The position numbers and the translations under genes are program-made. 33,927 bases of DNA, taken from positions 1 to 33,927 of the forward strand of contig CAKTLD010000009.1 in the NCBI GenBank assembly GCA_934572445.1, given 5' to 3'. The notes under the pieces are model-generated. The model was not told the DNA's origin. It searched no databases and saw only the letters and a list, made by a program, of their open reading frames with translations. The stretch is from an uncultured Oscillospiraceae bacterium (GTDB lineage Bacteria; Bacillota; Clostridia; Oscillospirales; Oscillospiraceae). Below, in pieces: positions 1 to 8,455 of this stretch; positions within the stretch are counted from its first letter, which is position 1; every line of letters begins with the position of its first letter.

Positions 1-348
1 CAGTCGGTGCGGCTGGCGCTCGCGGGCTTCATCATCCCGTACATGTTCATGTATAACCCGCAGCTGCTGCTGGAAAATGTCACGCTGCTCAGCGGTATTC
101 AGGTCGTCCTCACCTCCTGCGTCGGCGTCGTGATGATCGCCGCAGCCGTCGAGGGCTATCTCTACGGCAACCTGAACTGGCTGCTGCGCATCGCCTCAAT
201 GGCGGGCGCGCTGCTGCTGATCGACAGCAAGACCGCGACCGACTTGATCGGTATTGCGCTGCTGGCTGTGGTCATCGGATATCAAAAGCTCGTCTATCAG
301 CCTAAGCACAAGGATCCCAAGCCGCCGGTCACCGCCGCGGTGGAATGA
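1..348 (+). CDS. TRAP transporter fused permease, C-terminal fragment
   Basis: This is the 3' end of a gene that begins upstream of the window; the reading frame is open from base 1 to a TGA at 346-348. About 115 residues are visible. They hold three to four hydrophobic segments, including the stretch AGFIIPYMFMYNPQLLL, which is typical of the C-terminal end of the fused small-plus-large (DctQM-type) permeases of TAXI-family TRAP transporters. These membrane proteins import organic acids or amino acids with a periplasmic or lipoprotein binding protein, driven by an ion gradient. The end is a short polar tail rich in Lys and Pro. A strong terminator follows at 366-390. The substrate cannot be told. 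The family call rests on the tail alone, so confidence is moderate. Confidence 0.72.
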   Translation, partial: QSVRLALAGFIIPYMFMYNPQLLLENVTLLSGIQVVLTSCVGVVMIAAAVEGYLYGNLNWLLRIASMAGALLLIDSKTATDLIGIALLAVVIGYQKLVYQPKHKDPKPPVTAAVE

Positions 349-365
349 CCGTTGAAAAAAGAAAA

Positions 366-390
366 GGGAGCGCCCCGCGCTCCCTTTTTT
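366..390 (+). terminator. Intrinsic terminator after TRAP permease
   Basis: A 7-bp GC-rich stem (GGGAGCG 366-372 with CGCTCCC 378-384) and a 5-base loop are followed directly by six T residues at 385-390. It ends transcription of the permease and separates it from the promoter that follows. Confidence 0.9.
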
Positions 391-391
391 C

Positions 392-420
392 TTGCCCTTT
401 GGCGGCAGGTCTGCTATACT
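392..420 (+). promoter_or_regulatory. Sigma-A promoter for ggt
   Basis: The -35 TTGCCC (392-397) and -10 TATACT (415-420) are 17 bp apart and sit just after the preceding terminator. The transcript would start near 427, which supports the downstream ATG at 458 as the real start of ggt. Confidence 0.7.
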
Positions 421-457
421 GCGGTCAGAGAGTACAACCATAGAAAAGAGGTCACCT

Positions 458-2086
458 ATGCCGAATTTTGATCCGCTGACCTACCGTTACGCCTCGCGGC
501 GCAATGTGGTCTATGCTAAGAACGCCGTCTGCTGCACGTCTGTTCCGCTGGGTGCGCAGATCGGATTGGATGTGATAAAAAATGGCGGCAACGCCGTGGA
601 TGCCGCCGTTGCCATGGCGGGCGCAATGCCGCTGCTCGAACCCACGGGCAACGGACTTGGTTCCGACTGCTTCGTCCTTGTGTGGATCGCAAGGGAAAGA
701 AAGCTATACGGTCTGAACGCGAGCGGCGTGGCCCCCGCCGCGCTGAATGTGCAGCTCGTCCGTGAGCGGGGCTATGATGCCGTGCCGAAGGAAGGCTGGC
801 TTCCCACGATGGTCCCGGGCGCGCCCGCGGGCTGGGCCGAGCTCAGCCGGCGCTTTGGTACAAAGCCGCTTTCCGAGCTTTTTTCCCCTGCCATCCGTTA
901 CGCAGAGGAGGGGTATCCCGTGCCGGTGAACGTCGCGCGCCAGTGGGAGCGTGACAGCAGACGCATTGCGCGCGCGATGGAGAAGGATGCCGCTCCGCAT
1001 GAATACTGGTGGAGGAGCTTTATGAAGCCGGACGGAACGCCATATCGCGCGGGCGAGGTCTTTCGGTTTCCCGCCTATGCCGATACGATGCGTGCCCTTG
1101 CCGAGACGGACTGCGAGAGCTATTACCGCGGCGAACTGATGGAGAAGATCGTGGCCCATTCCCGCGCCACGGGCGGATACTTCTGCGAGGAGGATTTCCG
1201 CGCCTACCATCCCGAATGGGTCGAGCCCATCACGCAGGACTACCGCGGCTATACCGTCTGCGAGATCCCGCCCAACGGCCACGGCATCACGGTGCTGATG
1301 GCGCTTGGCATGCTGAACGGTATGACCCTGCCCGCGCAGCGCGAGAGCGCGGAGCACTACCACAAGGTCATCGAGGCCATCAAGCTGGCTTTCGCCGACA
1401 CGAAGACTTATGTTGCCGACCCGCGCTATATGAAAACAAAGGTCAGTGAGCTGCTCTCGCCGGAGTATCTTGCCTCCCGCCGTGCGCTTATCACGGACCG
1501 TGCGCTTGAGCCGGAGGAGGGCGATCCGCGCTGCGGCGGCACGATCTACCTCTGCACTGCCGACGGCGAGGGCAACATGGTCTCGCTGATTCAGAGCAAT
1601 TATACGACCTTCGGCGCGGGTGTTGCCATTCCGGGCACGGGTATCTCGCTGCAGAACCGCGGTGCGAATTTCTCGCTCGATCCGGAAAGCGACAATTGCC
1701 TCGCGGGCGGCAAGAAGTCCTATCACACGATCATTCCGGGCTTCCTTCTCAAGGACGGCGGGGCTGTCGGTCCGTTTGGCGTGATGGGCGCGTTTATGCA
1801 GCCGCAGGGACATGTGGAGGTGTTGGTCAACACGCTGGATTATCACATGAACCCGCAGGAGGCGCTCGATGCGCCGCGCATCCAGTGGATTGGGGGGAAA
1901 AAGCTTCAGCTCGAGCGTGAGGCGGGCGAGGCGCTTGCCGAACAGCTGCGCGCCATGGGACATGAGGTCGAGGTATTGGATGAACGCATTTCGATGGGCC
2001 GCGGCCAGATTATCTGGCGCGGTGAGGACGGTGTATATGCCGCGGGGACTGAACCGCGCTGCGATGGTGCGGTCGCCGCATGGTAA
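458..2086 (+). CDS. ggt: Gamma-glutamyltransferase family protein
   Basis: The 542-residue product belongs to the gamma-glutamyltransferase Ntn-hydrolase family, which cleaves gamma-glutamyl bonds (glutathione and relatives) after self-processing into two chains. Early motifs include GGNAVDAAVAMA (residues 43-54). The likely nucleophile is Thr362 in the GGT at the processing site, followed by the DGEGNMVSLIQSNY and PGTGISLQNRGANFSLDP motifs of the small chain. This version resembles the YwrD-like branch rather than the classical secreted enzyme. No signal peptide is visible, so it is probably cytoplasmic. The ATG at 458 is preferred over an upstream in-frame start at 392 because 392-420 is promoter sequence and an AGAGG ribosome site lies before 458. 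It is a single-gene unit between terminators. The substrate could be another gamma-glutamyl or acyl amide compound. Confidence 0.9.
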   Translation: MPNFDPLTYRYASRRNVVYAKNAVCCTSVPLGAQIGLDVIKNGGNAVDAAVAMAGAMPLLEPTGNGLGSDCFVLVWIARERKLYGLNASGVAPAALNVQLVRERGYDAVPKEGWLPTMVPGAPAGWAELSRRFGTKPLSELFSPAIRYAEEGYPVPVNVARQWERDSRRIARAMEKDAAPHEYWWRSFMKPDGTPYRAGEVFRFPAYADTMRALAETDCESYYRGELMEKIVAHSRATGGYFCEEDFRAYHPEWVEPITQDYRGYTVCEIPPNGHGITVLMALGMLNGMTLPAQRESAEHYHKVIEAIKLAFADTKTYVADPRYMKTKVSELLSPEYLASRRALITDRALEPEEGDPRCGGTIYLCTADGEGNMVSLIQSNYTTFGAGVAIPGTGISLQNRGANFSLDPESDNCLAGGKKSYHTIIPGFLLKDGGAVGPFGVMGAFMQPQGHVEVLVNTLDYHMNPQEALDAPRIQWIGGKKLQLEREAGEALAEQLRAMGHEVEVLDERISMGRGQIIWRGEDGVYAAGTEPRCDGAVAAW

Positions 2087-2100
2087 CGATCAGCATAAAA

Positions 2101-2132
2101 AACAGCAGGGGCGAAGCTCCTGCTGTTTTTTT
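2101..2132. terminator. Bidirectional terminator between ggt and cls
   Basis: The 9-bp stem AACAGCAGG (2101-2109) pairs with CCTGCTGTT (2119-2127). T-runs follow on the plus strand (2126-2132), and the A-run on the 5' side gives a U-run for minus-strand transcripts. It serves the two convergent genes. Confidence 0.88.
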
Positions 2133-2150
2133 GCGGGAAAAAGGGGAAAC

Positions 2151-3665
2151 TCAGCACAGCGGCGCAAAGATGCGAAGGATGCCGTCCATGATCCAGCGAA
2201 AGGCGTAGTGCCGCATGTCGTAGGGCAGGATCTCCCTGCACTGGGCCTGCGTGGTGAGAAAATCCTCCTTCAGTGCGCCGACCAGACCGGAGCGGTAAAA
2301 GAGAGAATTGTTCTCAAAATGCAGGAAGAGGCTGCGGTAGTCGAGATTGACTGTGCCGACCGCGGCGATCACATCGTCTGATACGAAACCCTTGGCGTGG
2401 ACGAAGCCCGGAGCATATTCGTAGATCTTGACGCCCTCGGTCAGCAGTACCTGATAAAAGCTGTGGGACATACGGAAGATGATCTTCTTGTCGGGCACGG
2501 CGGGCATAATGATGCGCACATCCACACCGCGGTGCGCCGCGGAGATCATTGCATCCATCAGATCGTCGCCCAGCATGAGATAGGGCGTGAAAAACCAGGC
2601 ATATTCCGTGCTCTGTGCCAGAAGGTCAATGTAGAGCGCGTTGGTCACCGCCTCGCTGCCGAGCGGGGAGTCGCAGTAACTCAGCACATAGCCGTCCGTG
2701 CCGTGCGGGCCATCCTCCGCGCGGCGGGGGATGGGAGGCGCGGGGGAGACAGGCTCTCTCTGCAGCGAAAAGGCGTTCCAGAAGGTCAGGAACATGTGCG
2801 TGAAGCTTTCCGCCGGCGCCCCGGTCAGACGGAAGCCGGTGTCTTTCCAGTGGCCGTAGGGGTGCTCCAGATTGATATAGCGGTCAGAGAGGTTGACGCC
2901 GCCGCTGTAGGCGATCTCGCCATCCACGATCAGCATTTTGCGGTGGTCGCGGTAGTTGGCCGTGCCCTTGACGGCAACGAGGGGATTGAACGGCACGCAG
3001 CGGATGCCCTTTTCATGCAGCTCGCGCATATTGCGCAGGCCAAAGGACGAGATGCTGCCCAGATCGTCGTACATCACGCGCACGTCTACGCCCTGCGCAG
3101 CCTTTTCCGCCAGCACAGCGGCGATGGAGTTCCACATGTGCCCTGGCTCGATGATGAAATATTCCAGATAGATGGAGCTGCGCGCCTGCCGCAGATCCGC
3201 GAGCATATCGGGGAACATATCGTCGCCCAGCGCGTAGTAGCGCACGTCTTCCACCCGCTGCAGCGGATAACCGGTCCGCTGTTCCAGCCAGCGGAGCGTC
3301 TGACCGGCACGCCTTCCGCCATCGAACGGCGTCTGCCCGAGGGACAGCGGTGCGGGGGCGCCGGACTCCTGCACGCGGCGCAGCCGCTTTTGCAGCGGTC
3401 TCGCTGTCCGGCGGTTGCCGAACAGCAGGTACAGCAGTGCGCCCGCGAGAGGAACCGTCAGGATCACCAGCAGCCACAGGATCTTATAAGCGCTCTCGTC
3501 CCGTTTGATGATGATATAAAGCACCAGCAGGAAGCCCGCGATGGATAATCCCAGCGTGATGAGCGCCGTATAGGGCGCGAGCCATTTCATCAGCAGCAGG
3601 ATCCACAGCACCTGCAGCGCGGCAGCGGGAATGACTGCAAGAATACGCCGTATGATCTTTCCCAT
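2151..3665 (-). CDS. cls: Cardiolipin synthase (phospholipase D family)
   Basis: This 504-residue membrane enzyme condenses two phosphatidylglycerols to cardiolipin and glycerol. Three hydrophobic segments occupy about residues 8-30, 33-53 and 62-83, the last within the PLDc_N type region ending LLYLLFGNRR. Two PLD catalytic motifs are complete: HRKMLIVDG starting at residue 241 and HAKGFVSDD starting at residue 423, each followed by the Gly-x-x-Asn segment (GGVNLSDRY, GTVNLDYRS). The length matches bacterial Cls proteins (about 480-510). The ATG at 3663-3665 has an AGGAGG site about 8 bases upstream. It may have its own promoter just past the hydrolase gene, and it shares a bidirectional terminator with ggt. 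Confidence 0.95.
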   Translation of the reverse strand: MGKIIRRILAVIPAAALQVLWILLLMKWLAPYTALITLGLSIAGFLLVLYIIIKRDESAYKILWLLVILTVPLAGALLYLLFGNRRTARPLQKRLRRVQESGAPAPLSLGQTPFDGGRRAGQTLRWLEQRTGYPLQRVEDVRYYALGDDMFPDMLADLRQARSSIYLEYFIIEPGHMWNSIAAVLAEKAAQGVDVRVMYDDLGSISSFGLRNMRELHEKGIRCVPFNPLVAVKGTANYRDHRKMLIVDGEIAYSGGVNLSDRYINLEHPYGHWKDTGFRLTGAPAESFTHMFLTFWNAFSLQREPVSPAPPIPRRAEDGPHGTDGYVLSYCDSPLGSEAVTNALYIDLLAQSTEYAWFFTPYLMLGDDLMDAMISAAHRGVDVRIIMPAVPDKKIIFRMSHSFYQVLLTEGVKIYEYAPGFVHAKGFVSDDVIAAVGTVNLDYRSLFLHFENNSLFYRSGLVGALKEDFLTTQAQCREILPYDMRHYAFRWIMDGILRIFAPLC

Positions 3666-3701
3666 GAAAAAGTCCTCCTGGTCGGAATGGATCGTGCCAT
3701 C

Positions 3702-3730
3702 ATTGTAGCATTAAGGTGCGCGATACACAA
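3702..3730 (-). promoter_or_regulatory. Candidate promoter for cls
   Basis: On the minus strand a -10 TACAAT (3702-3707) lies 17 bp from a weak -35 TTGTGT (3725-3730). It falls in the gap after the hydrolase stop codon, so cls may be transcribed separately or also by read-through from the hydrolase gene. Confidence 0.45.
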
Positions 3731-3743
3731 GCGGAAACGGTAC

Positions 3744-4706
3744 TCATGCGCCGCAGGCCGCCCAGAAGTCACGCATCGCCTGCTCACAGGCAGCCTGATC
3801 GACAAAGTATGCCGAGGCGTGGTCGGCCTTCGGCACGACAAGGAGCCTGCACGGTGAGGCACAGGCGTTTCGGCTGCGCACGGCCATCTGCACGGGGACG
3901 AAACGGTCGTCCTCGCCGTGGATCAGCAGCACAGGGACGCTTGCGCCCGCGAGCGAGGTCACGGTCGAGCAGCTGCCCGAGCCGGCTTTCAGCCTCCTGC
4001 GGCAGAACAGATCCGCGGCCACACTGCCGGCCAGAAAGGGGACATGAAGATTTGCGCGCGCGACGTGCCGCCAGATATCTCGCGGAGAGGTGTAGGCTGA
4101 GTCAGCGATGATGCCGCGTACCGCGCCGGAAAGCTTGAGATCCGCGGCCATCAGCACCGTGGTCGCGCCCATGGAAACGCCCATGAGGTATATCGGCAGG
4201 GCACCGCAGCGGTCCACGGCCCACTGCACCCAGTCAACGCAGTCGTAGCGCTCGGTCAGGCCGAAGCCAATATATGCGCCCTCACTGCCGTGCTGGGCGC
4301 GCTGCTCCACATAGAGCACGCTGCAGCCCTCGGCACGCAGAAAATCCGCCATCAGGCCAAAGTCCCAGTTCCACGACGAGCGCCAGCCGTGGAAGGCAAG
4401 GACCACGCGCTTTGCGTCGGGGCAGGGGAACCAGTGCCCCGTCAGCAGCAGACCGTCGTGGCTGGTGATGGTCACGATCTCACCGCCCGCCTCACCGAGA
4501 CGCTGTGCGGCGGACTTCTTCGCGGCCTTGCAGGCGGCGTCCGGCTTTTCGCCGGTCAGGCGCGCGCTGCTGTTCTTTTTGTGCAGGCACGGCGGCTCGC
4601 GATTCATCGCGATGTCGGCCAGCACCTTCGTTACGCCGAAGGTGCCCGCGGTATAAATGCCGGCCGCGGCCGCCGCGGTCAGCGCGATCCTGACACTTTT
4701 TTTCAA
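3744..4706 (-). CDS. Membrane-anchored alpha/beta hydrolase
   Basis: This 320-residue serine hydrolase has an N-terminal hydrophobic anchor or signal (residues 5-31), a Lys/Ala-rich linker, and an alpha/beta fold from about residue 76. The catalytic triad is visible: Ser178 in GVSMGA, Asp267 in IHGEDDRF and His296 in KADHASAY. The oxyanion strand is LAFHGWRS (103-110). It resembles the BAAT/YfhR-like 'alpha/beta hydrolase' group of Clostridia; the substrate is unknown. The start is TTG at 4704-4706, chosen because AAGGAGGT lies 7 bases upstream and no ATG is near. It is transcribed divergently from ftsH, with cls downstream on the same strand. Confidence 0.85.
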   Translation of the reverse strand: MKKSVRIALTAAAAAGIYTAGTFGVTKVLADIAMNREPPCLHKKNSSARLTGEKPDAACKAAKKSAAQRLGEAGGEIVTITSHDGLLLTGHWFPCPDAKRVVLAFHGWRSSWNWDFGLMADFLRAEGCSVLYVEQRAQHGSEGAYIGFGLTERYDCVDWVQWAVDRCGALPIYLMGVSMGATTVLMAADLKLSGAVRGIIADSAYTSPRDIWRHVARANLHVPFLAGSVAADLFCRRRLKAGSGSCSTVTSLAGASVPVLLIHGEDDRFVPVQMAVRSRNACASPCRLLVVPKADHASAYFVDQAACEQAMRDFWAACGA

Positions 4707-4753
4707 AACTGTGACCTCCTTGTATCAAAACTGTAAACTCTTATCTTGGGTAC

Positions 4754-4782
4754 TGGACAGGGATATTTTCCCGTGTTATACT
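4754..4782 (+). promoter_or_regulatory. Sigma-A promoter for ftsH
   Basis: The -35 TGGACA (4754-4759) and -10 TATACT (4777-4782) are 17 bp apart. Transcription from here gives a leader of about 135-140 bases before the ftsH ATG, and that leader holds two hairpins. Confidence 0.75.
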
Positions 4783-4801
4783 CCAGACTAATCTAAGTTC
4801 C

Positions 4802-4873
4802 GGGCGGTTTCGACCGTCCATTTCTTCTTACAGCGTAGCAAAAACTCCGGCTTTTTGCTACGTTCAGTTTTTT
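4802..4873 (+). promoter_or_regulatory. Structured ftsH leader with terminator-like hairpin
   Basis: Two stems lie between the ftsH promoter and its ribosome site. The first (4802-4819) is a 7-bp stem closed by a TTCG tetraloop. The second has an 11-bp stem, CGTAGCAAAAA (4834-4844) with TTTTTGCTACG (4852-4862), and a 7-base loop, followed after five bases by six T residues (4868-4873). The second has the form of an intrinsic terminator. No plus-strand gene lies upstream that would need one, so attenuation of ftsH is the simplest reading. An antiterminator fold was not obvious by eye, and no known riboswitch class was recognised. Confidence 0.55.
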
Positions 4874-4927
4874 CTATTTGTATGTACTTCCTGCCGGAAA
4901 TTCAAACGATCGGAGGAACGCATTTTT

Positions 4928-6745
4928 ATGAATGAAGTCAAGTCCCCGAAAAAGCCGCTGCTGTACTACTATTTTGTGGCCATGCTGCTCGTGATGCTCT
5001 TCAACTTCATCGCCATGCCGTGGATCTCTGAGCACCAGATCAAGGACGTCGACTACAACACTTTCGTCACTATGACAGAGCAGGGCGAAGTCGATCGGGT
5101 CGAGATCCAGGAGCAGTCCAACCGCATCCTCTTCACCGGCACGGACGGCAAGAGCGTCTACAAGACCGCAATGGTGCCGGACGACGGTCTCGTGCAGCGC
5201 CTGCTGGACGCGGGCGTTTCCACCACGGGTGAAGAGATCGAGCAGACGTCGCTGCTCGTCAGCATCCTTGGCTGGGTGCTGCCCATCCTCATCTTCATCG
5301 GCCTTGGGCAGATACTCTCGCGCAAGATGATGGAGAAAATGGGCGGCGGGAACTCCATGATGTTCAACATGGGCAAGTCCAACGCCAAGGTCTATGTCAA
5401 GTCCGCCGAGGGCATCAAGTTTGACGACGTCGCGGGCGAGGACGAGGCCAAGGAGAACCTCACCGAGGTCGTCAACTACCTGCACGACCCCAGCAAGTAT
5501 CAGGAAATCGGCGCGTCGATGCCCAAGGGCATTCTGCTCGTCGGCCCTCCGGGAACCGGTAAAACGATGCTCGCCAAGGCGGTCGCCGGCGAGGCGAATG
5601 TGCCGTTCTTCTCGATGTCGGGCTCTGAATTTGTCGAAATGTTCGTCGGCATGGGCGCGAGCAAGGTGCGCGACCTCTTCAAGCAGGCCAAGGAAAAGGC
5701 CCCATGCATCGTCTTCATCGATGAGATCGACGCCATCGGCCAGAAGCGCAGCGGCGGCCAGTATGGCGGCAACGACGAGCGCGAACAGACCTTAAACCAG
5801 CTGCTCACCGAAATGGACGGCTTTGAGGGCAACAACGGCGTCATCATTTTGGCCGCCACGAACCGCCCCGAATCCCTCGACCCCGCGCTCACGCGCCCGG
5901 GCCGCTTCGACCGCCGCGTGCCGGTGGAGCTGCCCGACCTCAAGGGCCGCGAGGCTATCTTGCAGGTCCACGCGAAGAAGATCAAGGTCGCCGAGGACGT
6001 CGACTTCAACAAGATCGCGCGCATGGCCTCCGGCGCTTCCGGCGCGGAGCTTGCCAACATCGTGAACGAAGCAGCGCTGCGCGCCGTGCGCGACGGCCGC
6101 CGCTTTGCCACGCAGGCAGACCTCGAAGAGAGCATCGAGGTCGTCATCGCGGGCTACCAGAAGAAGAACGCCATCATGACCGACGAGGAGAAGAAGATCG
6201 TATCCTACCACGAGATCGGCCACGCGCTCGTCGCGGCGATGCAGACGCACTCCGCCCCCGTGCAGAAGATCACGATCGTGCCGCGCACCTCGGGCGCGCT
6301 GGGCTACACGATGCAGGTCGAAGAGGGCAACCACTACCTGATGAGCAAGGCCGAGATGGAGAACAAGATCGCCACGCTGACCGGCGGCCGCGCCGCGGAG
6401 GAGGTCGTGTTCCACTCCGTCACGACCGGCGCGTCGAACGATATCGAGCAGGCGACGAAGCTCGCCCGCGCGATGATCACACGCTACGGCATGAGCGACG
6501 ACTTTGATATGGTCGCACTCGAGACCGTCAACAATCAGTACCTCGGCGGCGACGCGTCGCTTGCCTGCTCTGCCGAGACGCAGACGAAGATCGACCAGCG
6601 CGTCGTGGAGCTTGTGAAAAAACAGCACGAGAAAGCCATCCGGATCCTTACCGAGAACCGCGCGAAGCTCGACGAGCTGGCGCAGTACCTCTACGAGAAG
6701 GAGACCATCACCGGCGAAGAGTTCATGCACATCGTGAACGGCTGA
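4928..6745 (+). CDS. ftsH: ATP-dependent zinc metalloprotease FtsH
   Basis: This 605-residue membrane AAA protease degrades misfolded and regulatory membrane or cytosolic proteins. Two transmembrane helices (about 11-30 and 108-130) flank the extracytoplasmic domain. The AAA domain has Walker A GPPGTGKT (206-213), Walker B IVFIDEID (261-268) and the second region of homology around [20 protein letters not shown]. The protease domain has HEIGH (428-432) with the third zinc ligand Asp505 in SNDIEQAT. The length is standard. The ATG at 4928 follows CGGAGGAA at an 11-base spacing. It is monocistronic, with a promoter at 4754-4782, a structured leader and a strong terminator at 6760-6797. Confidence 0.97.
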   Translation: MNEVKSPKKPLLYYYFVAMLLVMLFNFIAMPWISEHQIKDVDYNTFVTMTEQGEVDRVEIQEQSNRILFTGTDGKSVYKTAMVPDDGLVQRLLDAGVSTTGEEIEQTSLLVSILGWVLPILIFIGLGQILSRKMMEKMGGGNSMMFNMGKSNAKVYVKSAEGIKFDDVAGEDEAKENLTEVVNYLHDPSKYQEIGASMPKGILLVGPPGTGKTMLAKAVAGEANVPFFSMSGSEFVEMFVGMGASKVRDLFKQAKEKAPCIVFIDEIDAIGQKRSGGQYGGNDEREQTLNQLLTEMDGFEGNNGVIILAATNRPESLDPALTRPGRFDRRVPVELPDLKGREAILQVHAKKIKVAEDVDFNKIARMASGASGAELANIVNEAALRAVRDGRRFATQADLEESIEVVIAGYQKKNAIMTDEEKKIVSYHEIGHALVAAMQTHSAPVQKITIVPRTSGALGYTMQVEEGNHYLMSKAEMENKIATLTGGRAAEEVVFHSVTTGASNDIEQATKLARAMITRYGMSDDFDMVALETVNNQYLGGDASLACSAETQTKIDQRVVELVKKQHEKAIRILTENRAKLDELAQYLYEKETITGEEFMHIVNG

Positions 6746-6759
6746 GCGCCGGGATCAGT

Positions 6760-6797
6760 AAAAAAGAAGAGACCGCAGCGGCGGTCTCTTCTTTTTT
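6760..6797 (+). terminator. ftsH terminator
   Basis: A 17-bp perfect stem (6760-6776 with 6781-6797) closes on an AGCG loop; the 3' arm ends in TTTTTT. The matching A-run makes it potentially bidirectional. Confidence 0.92.
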
Positions 6798-6862
6798 CGG
6801 TGCAGGGACGGGACTGTGCGCATAGGCTGAGACAGAAACGATCAGCTTTAGGAGGGAACGCA

Positions 6863-7927
6863 ATGCGACCGGTACATTTTTTCCTCGGCGCAAACAGCGG
6901 CGAGGGCTTTTATTCACTCTACGATCAGCTCCTCGGCGGGCGGCTTGACGATCTGATGATTCTCAAGGGCGGGCCGGGCTGCGGCAAATCGACCTTCATG
7001 CGCCGTGTTGGCGCGGCAATGGAGCGCGCGGGCGAGCGCGTGGTCTATATCCAGTGCTCGGGCGATCCGGATTCGCTCGACGGTGCGATTTTTTTGGACC
7101 GCCGTGCCGCTGTCGTTGACGGCACATCACCCCATGTGCTCGAGCCGACCTATACCGCTGCCAGTGAGCGCTATGTCGACCTGACGCGCTTTTACGATGT
7201 GGCGGCGGCCAAGGCCCGCCGCACGGAGATCATTGGGCGCAGCGACGAGTATCGCGCCCACTACCGCGATGCTTACCGTGCCCTGCGCGCGATGAGCGAG
7301 GTGGCAGACGGCCGCCGCACGGCGCTGCACGCGCAGCTCGATACGGCAAAGCTCAGCCGCCGCGTGAACGGCATCCTTGCCCGCGAGCTGCGGGGGAAAG
7401 GGCAGGGCAGCGGACGCATCGACCGCGTGTTCCTGGGCGGTGTGACACATCTTGGTGACATCTGCCGCTTTGACACGGTGGATGCCCTTTGCCCGCGTGT
7501 CTACGCACTCTGCGACAGCGCAGGTCTCGGCGCACGGATGCTCGAAGCGGCCTGCACCGCCGCACGGGAAAGGGGCTTTGACGTGATCGCCTGCCCCGAC
7601 CCCGACCGCCCGCGTGAGCTCCAGCACCTGCTGATCCCGGAAAGGGGGCTGTCGTTCATCACGACGAACGTGCGTATGCCGTATGAGGGGAAGCCCTACC
7701 GCCGCCTGCGGCTGGACGCAATGGCGGAGGAAAAACTCACGCGTGCGCAGAAGGCGAAGCTGCGTTTTACCCGTCGCGTGGAGGATGCGCTGCATGACGA
7801 AGCCGTGGAGGCGCTGGGGCGCGCCAAGCGCGCGCACGACGCGCTTGAGGCCGTCTACCATCCCTGTGTGCATTTTGACGGTGTGGATTCACTTGCGGAC
7901 GAAGAGATCGCAATGCTATTAAAGTAA
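6863..7927 (+). CDS. P-loop ATPase, PRK06851-like, with internal duplication
   Basis: This 354-residue protein resembles a conserved Firmicute family of uncharacterised nucleotide-binding proteins (PRK06851 type, recalled from memory). The N-terminal copy reads HFFLGANSGEGFYSLYDQLL, then Walker A GGPGCGKST (36-44), then QCSGDPDSLDGAIF. Around residues 190-270 the pattern repeats as VFLGGVTHLGDICRFD, LCDSAGLGARML and ACPDPDRPRELQHLLIPERG, so the protein is a tandem duplication. The second copy has lost the Gly-Lys-Thr/Ser of the P-loop. The ATG at 6863 follows TAGGAGGG. It lies after the ftsH terminator, and no clear promoter was identified. Function is unknown; a role in spore-former physiology would be speculation. 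Confidence 0.8.
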   Translation: MRPVHFFLGANSGEGFYSLYDQLLGGRLDDLMILKGGPGCGKSTFMRRVGAAMERAGERVVYIQCSGDPDSLDGAIFLDRRAAVVDGTSPHVLEPTYTAASERYVDLTRFYDVAAAKARRTEIIGRSDEYRAHYRDAYRALRAMSEVADGRRTALHAQLDTAKLSRRVNGILARELRGKGQGSGRIDRVFLGGVTHLGDICRFDTVDALCPRVYALCDSAGLGARMLEAACTAARERGFDVIACPDPDRPRELQHLLIPERGLSFITTNVRMPYEGKPYRRLRLDAMAEEKLTRAQKAKLRFTRRVEDALHDEAVEALGRAKRAHDALEAVYHPCVHFDGVDSLADEEIAMLLK

Positions 7928-8000
7928 TAACGCTTTACAGTATTTTCTGCCCGGGGCGGCGGCGATGGGATCACCGCGCCGCGCGGGGGTGCGAATAAGA

Positions 8001-8035
8001 GGGCCATTCTCTTTTGTGAAAGAGAATGGCCCCTT
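8001..8035. terminator. Terminator between convergent genes
   Basis: A 14-bp perfect stem GGGCCATTCTCTTT (8001-8014) with AAAGAGAATGGCCC (8019-8032) encloses a TGTG loop, followed by a short T-run on the plus strand. It lies between the P-loop gene and the lipoprotein gene, which point toward each other. Confidence 0.75.
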
Positions 8036-8050
8036 TCGGGCGGTTCCTGC

Positions 8051-8455
8051 CTATTTCATGTCGGCACTGAAATAAACCGTTCGCTCCGGCAGCGACAGAA
8101 TCAGCGTATACTCGCTGGTTTTCCCGCCCGCAGCATCGGTGTATTCCGTGATGCCGACGAGCGCTGTGCCGGTCTCACCGTTCAGTGTGAGATCATAGAG
8201 CACGTCGTTCGCGTCGCGCTGGGTGAGGGTATAGGTGCCGCTCTGCGTGCTGCCGTCTGCGTCGGTGACGGTCAGTGTGTCGTCCTGCGCGGTACAGGTG
8301 AGGGCAGGGAGGTCGAGCGGCTGCCCTGCGCTGTCAATGGCATTTGCGTATGTCCAGTCGTGGCCTTCAATGGTCAGGCCGTTGTCCGTTTTGCCGCAGC
8401 CGACGAGCAGAAAAATGAGCAGCAGCGGCAGTAAAACTTTAATCTTTCCTGTCAT
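8051..8455 (-). CDS. Small putative lipoprotein
   Basis: The 134-residue product begins with a short basic n-region and a hydrophobic core ending in the lipobox LVGC. Cys20 would be lipidated, which gives a mature surface protein of about 115 residues. The mature part is rich in Thr and Asp and seems to be a beta-rich fold (repeated strand-like stretches such as DTLTVTDADG and GTYTLTQRD), with no recognised domain. Its ATG (8453-8455) lies inside the 3' end of the upstream HTH gene (overlap 8439-8455), so the two are probably translationally coupled and functionally linked. It might act as an extracellular partner or sensor for the membrane regulator, but that is inference from the overlap. 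Confidence 0.78.
   Translation of the reverse strand: MTGKIKVLLPLLLIFLLVGCGKTDNGLTIEGHDWTYANAIDSAGQPLDLPALTCTAQDDTLTVTDADGSTQSGTYTLTQRDANDVLYDLTLNGETGTALVGITEYTDAAGGKTSEYTLILSLPERTVYFSADMK

Noticed and set aside
392..457. Upstream in-frame start for ggt
   Set aside because: These bases hold the -35/-10 of the ggt promoter; the ATG at 458 has the ribosome site.
704..1963. A 419-codon minus-strand frame opposite ggt
   Set aside because: Shadow of ggt with Arg/His-rich composition and no motif.
5792..6730. A 312-codon minus-strand frame opposite ftsH
   Set aside because: Shadow frame; composition is dominated by Arg, Val, Asp, His and Leu and no start signal is visible.
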